15,675 nucleotides of DNA from positions 1 through 15,675 of the forward strand of contig CAZEHZ010000050.1 of the NCBI GenBank assembly GCA_964512385.1, read 5' to 3'. The notes beneath the pieces are model-generated. The model saw nothing but the letters and a program-made list of their open reading frames with translations. It was not told the origin of the DNA and searched no databases. Source of the stretch: CALXXL01 sp964512385 (GTDB lineage: Bacteria; Verrucomicrobiota; Lentisphaeria; Victivallales; Victivallaceae). The translations under genes and the position numbers were made by a program. Shown here in pieces: positions 1 through 8,076 of this stretch (position 1 is the first letter of the stretch; each line of letters starts with the position of its first letter).

Positions 1-69
1 AAATGAACAATCATCTTATCTGCAAAAATTACCGACCGGAAATACACCCTGATTTACTATAGTCGAGAA

Positions 70-1476
70 TCAATACCGGTAAGTTTCCGGCTTAAACGGC
101 CCGTCCACCGGTACATTAATATATGCGGCCTGCTTAGGGGTAAGAGTGCTTAATTTGGCACCAAGTTTTTCCAAGTGCAGTCGAGCCACCTCTTCATCCA
201 GTTTTTTGTCGATTAAATACACGCCCGCCGCCCGGTTCGGGTTAGCGGCAATATCCAACTGTGCCAACACCTGATTGGCAAAACTGCATGACATTACAAA
301 ACTCGGATGCCCGGTGGCACACCCTAAATTAACCAAACGCCCCTCGGCCAGCAAATAAATGCAATGCCCGTCCGGGAACACAAATTTATGCACGGGGCAT
401 TCACTGCCTTTAATCTGAATTTTTTCCACGCCGGCGGCATTTTCCAAACGACTCACCTGAATTTCGTTGTCAAAATGGCCGATATTGCAGACAATCGCCT
501 GGTCTTTCATGCCCTGCATGTGTTCCAAAGTAATAATATCGCAATTCCCGGTAGTGGTTACAAACACATCGGCTTCCGCCAGAGCATCTTCCACGGTGCA
601 GACCTGAAATCCGGCCATACACGCCTGAAGCGCACAAATCGGGTCAACTTCGCTGACCAGCACTCTGGCACGTTCATTACGCATAGCTTCGGCACAGCCT
701 TTACCCACATCGCCGTAACCGCAAATCATTACGGTTTTTCCGGCCAGCATCACATCCAAAGCCCGTTTGATACCGTCGGTCAACGAATGCCGACAGCCGT
801 AAATATTATCAAACTTGCTTTTGGTAACGGCGTCATTAACGTTAATAGCGGGGAACAGCAGTTCGCCGTGTTCGGCCATCTGCAGCAACCGGTGAACTCC
901 GGTAGTGGTTTCTTCCGACACGCCTTTCACCTTTGCCGCCATGCGCTGCCAATGCGTGGGGTCGGCGGCCAGAACTTTTTTCAGTAAAGCGTTAATCACC
1001 TGCAACTCATGATTATCGGTGGGTTCATCCAGAATTGCCGGATTCTTTTCAGCGGCACAACCACGATGAATCAACAACGTAGCGTCGCCGCCGTCGTCCA
1101 CAATCTGGTCCGGCCCGTTATTGTCCGGGTAGGTCAACGCCTTATAAGTACAGTCCCAATACTCTTCCAGAGTTTCGCCCTTCCATGCAAACACCGGCAC
1201 ACCGTCGGCGGCGATTGCGGCGGCGGCATGGTCTTGAGTCGAGAAAATATTGCAGGAAGCCCAACGCACATCGGCGCCCAGCTCCACTAAAGTTTCAATC
1301 AAAACGGCCGTTTGAATGGTCATGTGCAAACTGCCGGAAATCCGTATACCTTTAAGCGGCTTATTCTTACCATACTTACAGCGAGCCGCCATCAAACCGG
1401 GCATCTCCTGTTCAGCAATATCCAACTCTTTCCGTCCGAATGCGGCCAGATTAATATCTTTTACCTTATATTCCAT
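70..1476 (-). CDS. ahcY: Adenosylhomocysteinase (S-adenosyl-L-homocysteine hydrolase)
   Basis: Cytosolic NAD-dependent enzyme that reversibly splits S-adenosylhomocysteine into homocysteine and adenosine, relieving product inhibition of methyltransferases. The protein is full length (468 aa from this start; the family is usually 430-480). Visible motifs are DGGDATLLIH in the substrate domain, the Rossmann signature GYGDVGKGCAEAMR with its nearby NAD-binding segment, CNIGHFDNEI, and the C-terminal KPETYRY tail that completes the neighbour's NAD site. An ATG four codons upstream (1488) directly follows the kinase stop codon. I prefer the second ATG (1476) because GGGA lies 6 nt before it, whereas no Shine-Dalgarno sequence precedes the first, and because MEYKVKDINLA matches the usual N-terminus. 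It is the last gene of the metK-kinase-ahcY set. I see no terminator in the 69 bp after it. Function is very secure; the exact start is less so. Confidence 0.96.
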   Translation of the reverse strand: MEYKVKDINLAAFGRKELDIAEQEMPGLMAARCKYGKNKPLKGIRISGSLHMTIQTAVLIETLVELGADVRWASCNIFSTQDHAAAAIAADGVPVFAWKGETLEEYWDCTYKALTYPDNNGPDQIVDDGGDATLLIHRGCAAEKNPAILDEPTDNHELQVINALLKKVLAADPTHWQRMAAKVKGVSEETTTGVHRLLQMAEHGELLFPAINVNDAVTKSKFDNIYGCRHSLTDGIKRALDVMLAGKTVMICGYGDVGKGCAEAMRNERARVLVSEVDPICALQACMAGFQVCTVEDALAEADVFVTTTGNCDIITLEHMQGMKDQAIVCNIGHFDNEIQVSRLENAAGVEKIQIKGSECPVHKFVFPDGHCIYLLAEGRLVNLGCATGHPSFVMSCSFANQVLAQLDIAANPNRAAGVYLIDKKLDEEVARLHLEKLGAKLSTLTPKQAAYINVPVDGPFKPETYRY

Positions 1477-1488
1477 TTCAAGTCCCAT

Positions 1489-2481
1489 CTACTTTATCAA
1501 TTTCATTTTAAGTTGAATCGCCGCCCAGCGTTCCGGTGGAATCTGCGTACCGACCACCTGCACCACCTCGCCCGCCAGCACCGTACCGTAAAACAAGCAC
1601 ATATCCGGCGTTTGACCATTCAGCAAACCATATAAAAAACCGGCCTGAAACAAATCTCCGGCCGCCGTAGTATCTTTAGCGGCCACGTCCAACGCCGCCA
1701 TTTTCACCACACTGCCGTCATCGAAAGCGGCCATACTGCCGTTTTCGCCCAATTTCAGCACCGCCACCGGCGCAAACGCCAGTAATTTCCTCACCGTTTC
1801 TTCCGGTGGGAACTCACCGACCAACGCCGCCGCTTCGGTTTCATTGGCAAATAAAACATCCACATATTCCGTCAAAATCCGCTGTAATTCGGCTTTATGC
1901 TCCGTCACCATCACATGGTCATTCAAATCCCAGCCGATTTTAGCCCCGGCATTTTTTGCCATCTTCAGCAACTTTTCAATATACGGCAACAACACGGCAT
2001 AGCCCTCAAAATACGCCATGCCGAATCCGTCAAACAACTCCGCCGCAATCTCATTTTCCGCAATTGCTCCGGCCGCGCCCAAACTGGTAAACATAGTCCG
2101 TTCGGCATCTGGAGTAATCAGCGACAGACAACGTGCCGTGGGCAACTGGTCGGTAAACAGAAATTTATCCAGCACCCCATTCTGATTGCAGAAGTCCTGA
2201 CAAAACAACTGCCCGTACATGTCCAGCCCCACTTTGCCCCATAGGGCGGATTTTACGCCCAGCCGGGCCAACGCCAGCATGGTATTGCCGGCCGAACCGC
2301 CCACGGTCAATTTACCGATTTGATTCAAACGGGTCAAAATCTCGTCCTGCAGGCTTGGCGGAACCAGCCGACGAGTGCCTTTTACCGCACCGCAACCGGC
2401 AAGTTCAGCTTCCGACACCTGCAATAACACATCAACTATCGGCGCCCCAACGCCCACGATTCCGGGATTAAGAAATTCCAT
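1489..2481 (-). CDS. PfkB-family carbohydrate/nucleoside kinase, probable adenosine kinase
   Basis: Predicted cytosolic ATP-dependent sugar or nucleoside kinase of the ribokinase/PfkB fold, 330 aa, normal length. Visible are the N-terminal substrate strand (GVGAPIVDVLL, residues 10-20), the first PfkB signature GGSAGNTMLALARLG (61-75), the NETE metal/phosphate motif (213-216) and the C-terminal ATP/anion-hole signature DTTAAGD (270-276) with D276 as the expected catalytic base. That last motif is usually DTxGAGD, so a Gly is replaced by Ala. Position between metK and ahcY, abutting ahcY with no spacer, strongly suggests the substrate is adenosine released by AhcY. Sequence alone cannot exclude another nucleoside or sugar. 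The ATG is preceded by a purine-rich GGAACGG, and the gene starts 25 bp after the metK stop, so the three genes are probably co-transcribed. Confidence 0.85.
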   Translation of the reverse strand: MEFLNPGIVGVGAPIVDVLLQVSEAELAGCGAVKGTRRLVPPSLQDEILTRLNQIGKLTVGGSAGNTMLALARLGVKSALWGKVGLDMYGQLFCQDFCNQNGVLDKFLFTDQLPTARCLSLITPDAERTMFTSLGAAGAIAENEIAAELFDGFGMAYFEGYAVLLPYIEKLLKMAKNAGAKIGWDLNDHVMVTEHKAELQRILTEYVDVLFANETEAAALVGEFPPEETVRKLLAFAPVAVLKLGENGSMAAFDDGSVVKMAALDVAAKDTTAAGDLFQAGFLYGLLNGQTPDMCLFYGTVLAGEVVQVVGTQIPPERWAAIQLKMKLIK

Positions 2482-2506
2482 ATCCGTTCCGTTACCGTGT
2501 TCCGGC

Positions 2507-3697
2507 TTAGTTTATCTCTGCGGCGGCGGCCAACAGTGCGTCCACCTTGTCGGTCTTTTCCCACGGGAATTGACTGCGGCCGAAATGCCCGTAACTGGCG
2601 GTTTCAAGATAACTCCAGCCCTGCGGCTTTTTCAACTGCAAAGTTTCTAAAATCGCCGCCGGACGCATATCGAATACCTTGCGTATCATCTTTTCCAAAT
2701 CGCCGTCGCAACTCAATTTGCCCGTGCCGTAGGTATCCACGTTAATGGACAACGGCTGTGCCACGCCGATGGCGTATGCCACCTGCACTTCGCACTTGTC
2801 GGCCAATCCTGCGGCCACAATATTCTTGGCAATATAACGGCACATATAGGCAGCCGAGCGATCCACTTTGCTCGGGTCTTTGCCGGAAAATGCTCCGCCG
2901 CCGTGCGAACCGACGCCGCCGTAGGTATCCACAATAATCTTGCGCCCGGTCAAGCCGGTATCGCCATGCGGCCCGCCGATTTCAAACCGCCCGGTAGGGT
3001 TCACATAGTATTGAATATCGTCATTCAGCAACTCGGCCGGAACCACCTTTTTCACCACCTGTTTTACCAGTGCGGTAAACTCTTCAATCTTCATTTCCGG
3101 CGCATGCTGATGCGACACCACCACGGTTTCCACATGTAACGGCTTGCCGTCTTTGTAGTGAATGGACACCTGACTTTTAGCATCGGGGCGCAAATAGCCA
3201 TACTTTTCCGGCTCAGTTTTGCGCAACCGGGCCAACTCCTGCACGATTCGATGCGAATACAGAATCGGTGCCGGCATCAACTCCGCGGTTTCATTGCTGG
3301 CAAACCCAAACATCATGCCCTGGTCGCCCGCGCCTTGTTCCAGATAAAGCCCCTGCCCGGCAGTTACCCCCTGCGAGATATCTGCGGACTGCTTATGTAC
3401 ACAAACCATCACTTTGGCATTTTCTGCCGAAAACCCGATAGTCGGGTCATTATAACCGATATCTTTTACCACTTTCAGGGCAATATCCTGCCAGTTAATT
3501 TTACTGTTAGTGGTTATTTCACCGGAAATTACAATTAAATCGGTAGTAACCAAAGTTTCACAAGCTACACGACTTTCCGGATCGGAAGCCAAACATGCAT
3601 CCAATATCGCATCAGAAATCTGGTCGCACACCTTATCCGGATGCCCCTCAGATACCGATTCCGATGTAAATACATGCTCTGCATTGATTTTGCTCAT
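2507..3697 (-). CDS. metK: S-adenosylmethionine synthase (methionine adenosyltransferase)
   Basis: Makes S-adenosylmethionine from methionine and ATP in the cytosol. The 396-aa product has the family length and hallmarks: SESVSEGHPDKVCDQISDA at the N-terminus (ATP and Mg binding), GAGDQGMMFGFA in the middle, the P-loop-like GGGAFSGKDPSKVDRSAAY, and the long conserved GGPHGDTGLTGRK segment. The reading frame is open for a further 40 codons upstream, but that part is unlike the family and runs across the promoter. The start at MSKINAEHVF is therefore chosen; it has an AAAGG sequence about 10 nt upstream. It is the first gene of the metK-kinase-ahcY set and has its own promoter. The predicted 5' leader is only about 42 nt, too short for a SAM riboswitch, so I see no direct SAM-sensing element. 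Confidence 0.97.
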   Translation of the reverse strand: MSKINAEHVFTSESVSEGHPDKVCDQISDAILDACLASDPESRVACETLVTTDLIVISGEITTNSKINWQDIALKVVKDIGYNDPTIGFSAENAKVMVCVHKQSADISQGVTAGQGLYLEQGAGDQGMMFGFASNETAELMPAPILYSHRIVQELARLRKTEPEKYGYLRPDAKSQVSIHYKDGKPLHVETVVVSHQHAPEMKIEEFTALVKQVVKKVVPAELLNDDIQYYVNPTGRFEIGGPHGDTGLTGRKIIVDTYGGVGSHGGGAFSGKDPSKVDRSAAYMCRYIAKNIVAAGLADKCEVQVAYAIGVAQPLSINVDTYGTGKLSCDGDLEKMIRKVFDMRPAAILETLQLKKPQGWSYLETASYGHFGRSQFPWEKTDKVDALLAAAAEIN

Positions 3698-3745
3698 TTT
3701 CCAAAAACCTTTCAAAATTTTGTTATTTCCGCCTATTAATATAGC

Positions 3746-3775
3746 ATTATAACCGTAAAAAACAACCATTGCCAA
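3746..3775 (-). promoter_or_regulatory. Sigma70-type promoter for metK
   Basis: On the minus strand a -35 hexamer TTGGCA (3775-3770) is followed after 18 bp by a perfect -10 hexamer TATAAT (3751-3746). Transcription would start near 3739, leaving a leader of about 42 nt before metK. The site lies between the pheT terminator and metK, as expected if metK begins a new unit. Assigned by eye from consensus. Confidence 0.65.
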
Positions 3776-3795
3776 AACGAATAAATCAATATAAT

Positions 3796-3810
3796 TGATA
3801 ACAATTATCA
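3796..3810. promoter_or_regulatory. Fur-box-like palindrome upstream of the metK promoter
   Basis: The minus-strand sequence TGATAATTGTTATCA matches the 7-1-7 Fur-box model (TGATAATnATTATCA) at 13 of 14 defined positions. Read strictly, it is a perfect 6-bp inverted repeat with a 3-nt spacer. It begins about 20 bp upstream of the metK -35 hexamer, not over the promoter, so simple repression would be atypical. The region is AT-rich, so chance is possible, and no Fur gene is visible here. Confidence 0.3.
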
Positions 3811-3850
3811 CATCCAATCTAATAGACAGTTATTCCGGGGCAATGGCACT

Positions 3851-3886
3851 AAAAAAGCCGAAACAATCTTGAAAATGTTCCGGCTT
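3851..3886 (-). terminator. Rho-independent terminator after pheT
   Basis: Read on the minus strand, AAGCCGGAACA pairs with TGTTTCGGCTT (11 bp including one G-U pair) around a 10-nt loop, followed immediately by a run of T residues. It lies 22 bp beyond the pheT stop codon and upstream of the metK promoter, so it separates the pheST unit from the metK unit. Confidence 0.85.
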
Positions 3887-3908
3887 CAGAAAAAAAACAA
3901 TCAACGCC

Positions 3909-6314
3909 TTAGCGCAGTTCCACCTGCAGTTTTTCCGCCAATTTTTTGCGCAGTGCGTCAAAGGCCGAATTAACTTCTTCGTCCTTTAACGTGCGTTCAT
4001 TGTTCCGGAAAGTTACCCGGTAAGCCATGCTTTTACGCCCGGCGCCCAGAACTTTTTCATCGGCAAAAATGTCAAACAACTCCACCGTTTCAAAGTTCGG
4101 CAAACGCAACCCCTTGATGAAGCGCACAATGTCGGCATGATTCAAATCCTCGGCCGCCACAAACGCCACGTCACGGCTAGTAGCCGGGAACACCGGCACG
4201 GCATCCACGTGAATTGACTTGGTTTTGGCGTTTAAAATTGCCGCCACTTCAAGCGTAGCCCCGAAAACCGGCGCCGTTGTCCGCCACTGCGCAGTATATT
4301 TTTTGGCTAATTTGCCGAACGTGCCGGCCACTTTACCATCAATCTTCAATTCCGCACAGCAACCGTTTTCAAAACGGCCGTCCTCCGCCGCCTGAAATGC
4401 GTAATTCACCACTTTGCGTTGTTCCAGCAGAGTTTCGATCACCCCTTTAAGGTCATAGAAATCATACATTTCCGCCGCCGGAGCGCCATAATATTCCGGG
4501 TTGCGACTGCCGGTGAGCATAATACAAATTTCATGACGTTCTTCCGGGTACAGCGCCGGATTCTTACAGAATACCCGACTCTGTTCAAACAGCGCCAGAT
4601 TCAAATTCCGTCGTGAAATATTGCGTTCCACCGTCTGTAGCATTTCGCCCCACAGCGACGGCCGCATCCATTTCAGTTCCAAACTCAAAGGATTGGTGAT
4701 GCAAATCAAATCCGCCTCGGTAAAACGAGTGTCGCTCAATGCCGACTCCACACTCACCATGCTGTAATTCATGCACTCAAACAAGCCCAGCGCAATCAAT
4801 TCATCACGCAGTTGACTATCCCGCCAGCGGGCGTCGTCCAGCATACCAGACACCACTGTCCCCCGCACCGGAATTACCGGAATTGCGTCCAGTCCCCGAA
4901 TACGGGCCACCTCTTCCGCCAAGTCCGCTTCACGTTCCAAGTCCGGGCGGAAAGTGGGGGCGGTAACGATGCAGCTGTCGATCTTAACATCGCTGACCTC
5001 TAAATGCAGTTTGCTGAAAATAGCCATAATTCCGGCATTATCAATGTCGATGCCAATCAGCTTGCGAATCTTGTCAAAACGGCAGGGAATAACTTTAGGC
5101 TGTGGCCGCACCGCATATACATCCACAAAATCGCTGACCAATTCGCCGCCGGCAAGTTCACAAATCAACTGTGCCGCCCGCTTACCGGCATACTCCGCCA
5201 TTTCAAAATCCACACTGCGTTCGTAGCGGTAACTCGAATCACTGCTTACGCCCAGACGACGGCTGGTACTGCGGATTAATGACGAATTAAATACCGCGCA
5301 TTCCAATAACACCGTGGTGGTTTTTTCGGTAATTCCGCTGTATTCGCCGCCCATAATACCCGCCAGAGCCAACGGTTTTTCGGCATCGCAAATTACCAGA
5401 TGATGATTTTCCAAATCAACTTCCTTACCATCCAGCAAGGTAATTTTTTCACCATTTTTGGCATGACGCACCACAATGCGGCCTTCCGCCAACGTATCAT
5501 AGTCAAACGCATGGAGCGGTTGTCCCAGTTCCATCATAATAAAATTGGTGATATCCACAATGTTATTTATGGAACGCAAGCCCACGGCGCCCAAAAGCGC
5601 TTTTAAACATTCCGGACTTTCGCCCACTTTTACGTTACGAATAACCTGAGCCGAGTAACGCAAACAATCCTGCGGAGCTTCCACCGTAACCAGATTTTCC
5701 GGCAACGGCTGTTTATTCGCCTGCGGATACTTCAGTTCCGGCAATTTGGCTTCACGGCCAAACAAACAGCTTACATCACGAGCCACGCCCCATTGACTTA
5801 ACCAGTCGGCCCGGTTCGGCGTAACTTCCACCTCAATCTGCCAGTCGCCCTTAAACAACTCCTTAACCGGAGTACCGACCACCGTATCCGCCGGAAAAAT
5901 CAGCAACCCGTCATGCTCTTCACTTAAGCCCAGCTCACGGGCACTGCACATCATACCAAAGGATTCAACACCACGCAACTTAGCTTTTTTAATCTCAAAC
6001 ACGCCGTCGCCATCCGGGAATTTAGTTCCCAATGTGGCCAGCGGCACTTTATTTCCGGCATCACAATTCGGCGCGCCGCAGACAATCTGCACCTCTTTTT
6101 CGCCGTCAAAAACTTTGCATACGGACAATTTGTCGGCATTCGGGTGCGGATTGCGTTCACGAATTTCCGCCACCACAATGCCGTCCGGAATAACGCCCAT
6201 CGGCGTAACGGCTTCCACCTCAATCCCGGCCATGGTCAACTTGCGGCACAACTCATCAACCGATACGTTGGTCAAGTCCACATACTTGGCCAAAAAATTA
6301 TAAGAAATCAACAT
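3909..6314 (-). CDS. pheT: Phenylalanine--tRNA ligase, beta subunit
   Basis: Large subunit of the alpha2-beta2 phenylalanyl-tRNA synthetase, which edits mischarged Tyr-tRNA(Phe) and binds the tRNA. The 801-aa length is typical of the full bacterial beta chain. It starts with the classic MLISYNFLAKYVDL. It then has a tRNA-binding (EMAP-like) domain at about residues 40-150 (HPNADKLSVCKV, SFGMMCSARELGL), the B3/B4 editing region (NIVDITNFIMMELGQPLHAFD), the B5 domain, a catalytic-like core, and a C-terminal anticodon-binding FDX-ACB domain ending FRNNERTLKDEEVNSAFDAL. GGGGAG lies 8 nt before the ATG. It starts 17 bp after pheS stops, so the two are co-transcribed, and it ends just before a strong intrinsic terminator. 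Confidence 0.97.
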   Translation of the reverse strand: MLISYNFLAKYVDLTNVSVDELCRKLTMAGIEVEAVTPMGVIPDGIVVAEIRERNPHPNADKLSVCKVFDGEKEVQIVCGAPNCDAGNKVPLATLGTKFPDGDGVFEIKKAKLRGVESFGMMCSARELGLSEEHDGLLIFPADTVVGTPVKELFKGDWQIEVEVTPNRADWLSQWGVARDVSCLFGREAKLPELKYPQANKQPLPENLVTVEAPQDCLRYSAQVIRNVKVGESPECLKALLGAVGLRSINNIVDITNFIMMELGQPLHAFDYDTLAEGRIVVRHAKNGEKITLLDGKEVDLENHHLVICDAEKPLALAGIMGGEYSGITEKTTTVLLECAVFNSSLIRSTSRRLGVSSDSSYRYERSVDFEMAEYAGKRAAQLICELAGGELVSDFVDVYAVRPQPKVIPCRFDKIRKLIGIDIDNAGIMAIFSKLHLEVSDVKIDSCIVTAPTFRPDLEREADLAEEVARIRGLDAIPVIPVRGTVVSGMLDDARWRDSQLRDELIALGLFECMNYSMVSVESALSDTRFTEADLICITNPLSLELKWMRPSLWGEMLQTVERNISRRNLNLALFEQSRVFCKNPALYPEERHEICIMLTGSRNPEYYGAPAAEMYDFYDLKGVIETLLEQRKVVNYAFQAAEDGRFENGCCAELKIDGKVAGTFGKLAKKYTAQWRTTAPVFGATLEVAAILNAKTKSIHVDAVPVFPATSRDVAFVAAEDLNHADIVRFIKGLRLPNFETVELFDIFADEKVLGAGRKSMAYRVTFRNNERTLKDEEVNSAFDALRKKLAEKLQVELR

Positions 6315-6331
6315 GATTCAATCTCCCCATC

Positions 6332-7351
6332 TTAGTTGAACTGCGCCAGAAAACGAACATCATTTTCATATAAATTGCGAATATCGCCAATACGATGCCG
6401 CAGCATGGTCAGGCGTTCCAATCCGAACCCGAAAGCGAAACCGCTCCAAATTTCCGGGTCATAGCCCACATTGCGCAATACATTCGGGTCCACCATGCCC
6501 GCCCCGGCGATTTCGATATAGCCGGAGTGTTTGCAAACATTGCACCCCTTGCCGCCACACATAATGCAGGTAAAGTCATACTCCACACTGGGCTCGGTAA
6601 ACGGGAAAAAGTGAGGACGCAAGCGAATGCTGACATCTTTGCCGAACAGTTCCCATGCAAAATTCTGCAACACACTCTTCAAGTCCGCCATCGACACATT
6701 TTTATCAATATACAGCCCTTCCAGCTGGTGGAAGTTCATGCTGTGAGTCGCATCCGGCGTATCCCGGCGGAAACAACGCCCCGGCGCCACAATCCGCACC
6801 GGCGGCTCGTGCGCTTCCATCGTCCGGATCTGCACGGTGCTGGTTTGAGTACGCAGCAAGCGGCCGTCTTCAAAGTAAAAGGTATCGCCCACATCGCGCG
6901 ACGGATGGTCGGCGGGGGTATTTAAAGCATCAAAACAGTGATGAACAGTTTCAAGTTCGGGGCCGTCGGCCACCACAAACCCCATCCGGCGGAAAGCCGC
7001 CACGCAGTCATCAATCATCATGGTAACGGGGTGTTTATGGCCGGCGTGCCATTTACGGCCGGGTAAAGTAACATCCAGCGCATGAGCTTTTTCTTCAGCG
7101 GAATTAATACGTTCTTCAGCGGCGGCCAACAACTCCTGTATGCGGTTTCTTCCGGTATTAAAAGCCTGACCGATGACGCGACGCTCTTCCGGGGCGGCCG
7201 CGCCCATGTCCTTAGTAAGCGAAGTGAACAACCCTTTACGACCAAGCAAAGCAACACGTACTTCCTCAACCATAGCCGGTGTGGAAGCGGCGGACAAATC
7301 GGCTTCGGCCTGATTTAACGCCGCATTAATGCGTTCGACAATCGGATTCAT
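6332..7351 (-). CDS. pheS: Phenylalanine--tRNA ligase, alpha subunit
   Basis: Catalytic subunit of phenylalanyl-tRNA synthetase, a class II enzyme that activates Phe and charges tRNA(Phe) with PheT. 339 aa, normal length: an N-terminal coiled-coil region, then the catalytic domain. Motif 2 (RCFRRDTPDATHSMNFHQLEG) and the Phe-pocket stretch RPHFFPFTEPSVE are present, and motif 3 is GFGLERLTMLR. A C-x2-C-x4-C-x2-C cluster (CIMCGGKGCNVC) just before the GAGMVDP motif suggests bound zinc, a pattern known in many bacterial PheS chains. GGAAG precedes the ATG by 9 nt. The gene begins downstream of a strong terminator-like hairpin that separates it from rplT, reminiscent of the attenuated pheST units of enterobacteria. 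Confidence 0.97.
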   Translation of the reverse strand: MNPIVERINAALNQAEADLSAASTPAMVEEVRVALLGRKGLFTSLTKDMGAAAPEERRVIGQAFNTGRNRIQELLAAAEERINSAEEKAHALDVTLPGRKWHAGHKHPVTMMIDDCVAAFRRMGFVVADGPELETVHHCFDALNTPADHPSRDVGDTFYFEDGRLLRTQTSTVQIRTMEAHEPPVRIVAPGRCFRRDTPDATHSMNFHQLEGLYIDKNVSMADLKSVLQNFAWELFGKDVSIRLRPHFFPFTEPSVEYDFTCIMCGGKGCNVCKHSGYIEIAGAGMVDPNVLRNVGYDPEIWSGFAFGFGLERLTMLRHRIGDIRNLYENDVRFLAQFN

Positions 7352-7368
7352 TTTTCAATACTTCCATA

Positions 7369-7374
7369 ATTATA
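7369..7374 (-). promoter_or_regulatory. Possible -10 element just before pheS
   Basis: A perfect TATAAT occurs on the minus strand between the upstream hairpin and pheS, but no reasonable -35 hexamer lies 16-18 bp upstream. A start from it would leave a leader of only about 12 nt. It may be chance in AT-rich DNA. It is recorded because pheS needs either this or read-through of the hairpin for expression. Confidence 0.2.
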
Positions 7375-7383
7375 TAAATTCAC

Positions 7384-7436
7384 AAAAAAAACAGCTTGGA
7401 GCAACAGAGAGCCAAGCTCCTGCCATCCAAGCTGTT
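7384..7436 (-). terminator. Intrinsic terminator (possible attenuator) between rplT and pheS
   Basis: On the minus strand AACAGCTTGGA pairs perfectly with TCCAAGCTGTT (11 bp), followed at once by a run of eight T. The 25-nt loop contains a second AGCTTGG and a GGAGC that can pair with GCTCC, giving shorter alternative hairpins that compete for the same 3' arm. It sits 62 bp after the rplT stop and 32 bp before pheS. It either ends the infC-rpmI-rplT transcript or sets how much RNA continues into pheST. Confidence 0.85.
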
Positions 7437-7498
7437 TATTATCTGTCCACTCAAAAAAGCGGAACAAAGAAAACCTTAGAAAAGTATTTTTCAAAGAT

Positions 7499-7852
7499 TT
7501 ACTTGGCAGCAGTAACCTTTTCCACCAGGGCTTTAAACTCCTGGAATTCAGTTACCGCCAAATCAGCCAAAACCTTACGGTTCAAGTCGATGTTAGCCTT
7601 CTTCAAGCCGTTCATAAACTGGCTGTAATTGGTACCGAGCATGCGGCAAGCGGCGTTAATACGCACGGTCCACAAACGACGATACTGACGTTTTTTCTGC
7701 TTACGGCCGCTGTAAGAGTGGGCTAAAGCCTTATCGACCGCATCATAGGCGGTACGAATATTCTTAGAACTGCAACCATAAAAACCTTTCGCACGCTCCA
7801 GCAACCGTTTACGCCGTTTGCGGGAGGCGACAGCACAAGTAACTCGTGACAT
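7499..7852 (-). CDS. rplT: 50S ribosomal protein L20
   Basis: Early-assembly large-subunit protein that binds 23S rRNA. In E. coli and Bacillus it also represses translation or transcription of its own operon by binding the leader. 117 aa, exactly the family length. It shows the basic N-terminal arm (SRKRRKRLLERAKGFYG), the conserved RRLWTVRINAACR stretch, and the C-terminal globular part with NYSQFMNGLKKANIDLNRKVLADLA. GGAGAG precedes the ATG. It follows rpmI by 23 bp, the usual L35-L20 pairing, and is followed by the terminator/attenuator before pheS. Confidence 0.98.
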   Translation of the reverse strand: MSRVTCAVASRKRRKRLLERAKGFYGCSSKNIRTAYDAVDKALAHSYSGRKQKKRQYRRLWTVRINAACRMLGTNYSQFMNGLKKANIDLNRKVLADLAVTEFQEFKALVEKVTAAK

Positions 7853-7875
7853 AATTCAACTCTCCTTTTTACTGC

Positions 7876-8076
7876 TTACAGCCCATACGGCAAAGCAACT
7901 TTAATACGACGGGATTCGGCTTTGGACACGGCAGCGTCTTGACCTAAACGGCGTTTACGCTTCGAACTTTTCTTGGTCAGAATGTGGCGAGCGCCGGCGC
8001 GGAAATGGCGGAACTTACCAGTACCGGTCATTTTCAAGCGCTTAGCGGCGCACTTTCTGGTTTTCAATTTAGGCAT
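7876..8076 (-). CDS. rpmI: 50S ribosomal protein L35
   Basis: Small, very basic large-subunit ribosomal protein, 66 aa, the normal length. It begins MPKLKTRKCAAKRLKMTGTGK and contains the conserved RHFRAGARHILTKKSSKRKRRL core. The frame stays open upstream into the tandem-repeat region, but the start is set at 8076 by GGAG 7 nt upstream and by the invariant MPK(L/M)K(T/S) N-terminus. The T-run of an upstream structured element ends only a few bases before the Shine-Dalgarno sequence, so leader structure probably affects expression. Confidence 0.97.
   Translation of the reverse strand: MPKLKTRKCAAKRLKMTGTGKFRHFRAGARHILTKKSSKRKRRLGQDAAVSKAESRRIKVALPYGL

Noticed and set aside
364..987. Plus-strand ORF opposite ahcY, and similar shadows opposite pfkB, metK, pheT, pheS and thrS
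   Set aside because: They are antisense to strongly conserved genes and lack family motifs and ribosome-binding sites.
3698..3739. SAM riboswitch in the metK leader
   Set aside because: The predicted leader is about 42 nt and has no recognisable SAM aptamer; the AT-rich stretch upstream is promoter.
3698..3817. 40-residue N-terminal extension of MetK
   Set aside because: It overlaps the promoter, is hydrophobic and unlike any MetK, while MSKINAEHVF has a ribosome-binding site and the family N-terminus.
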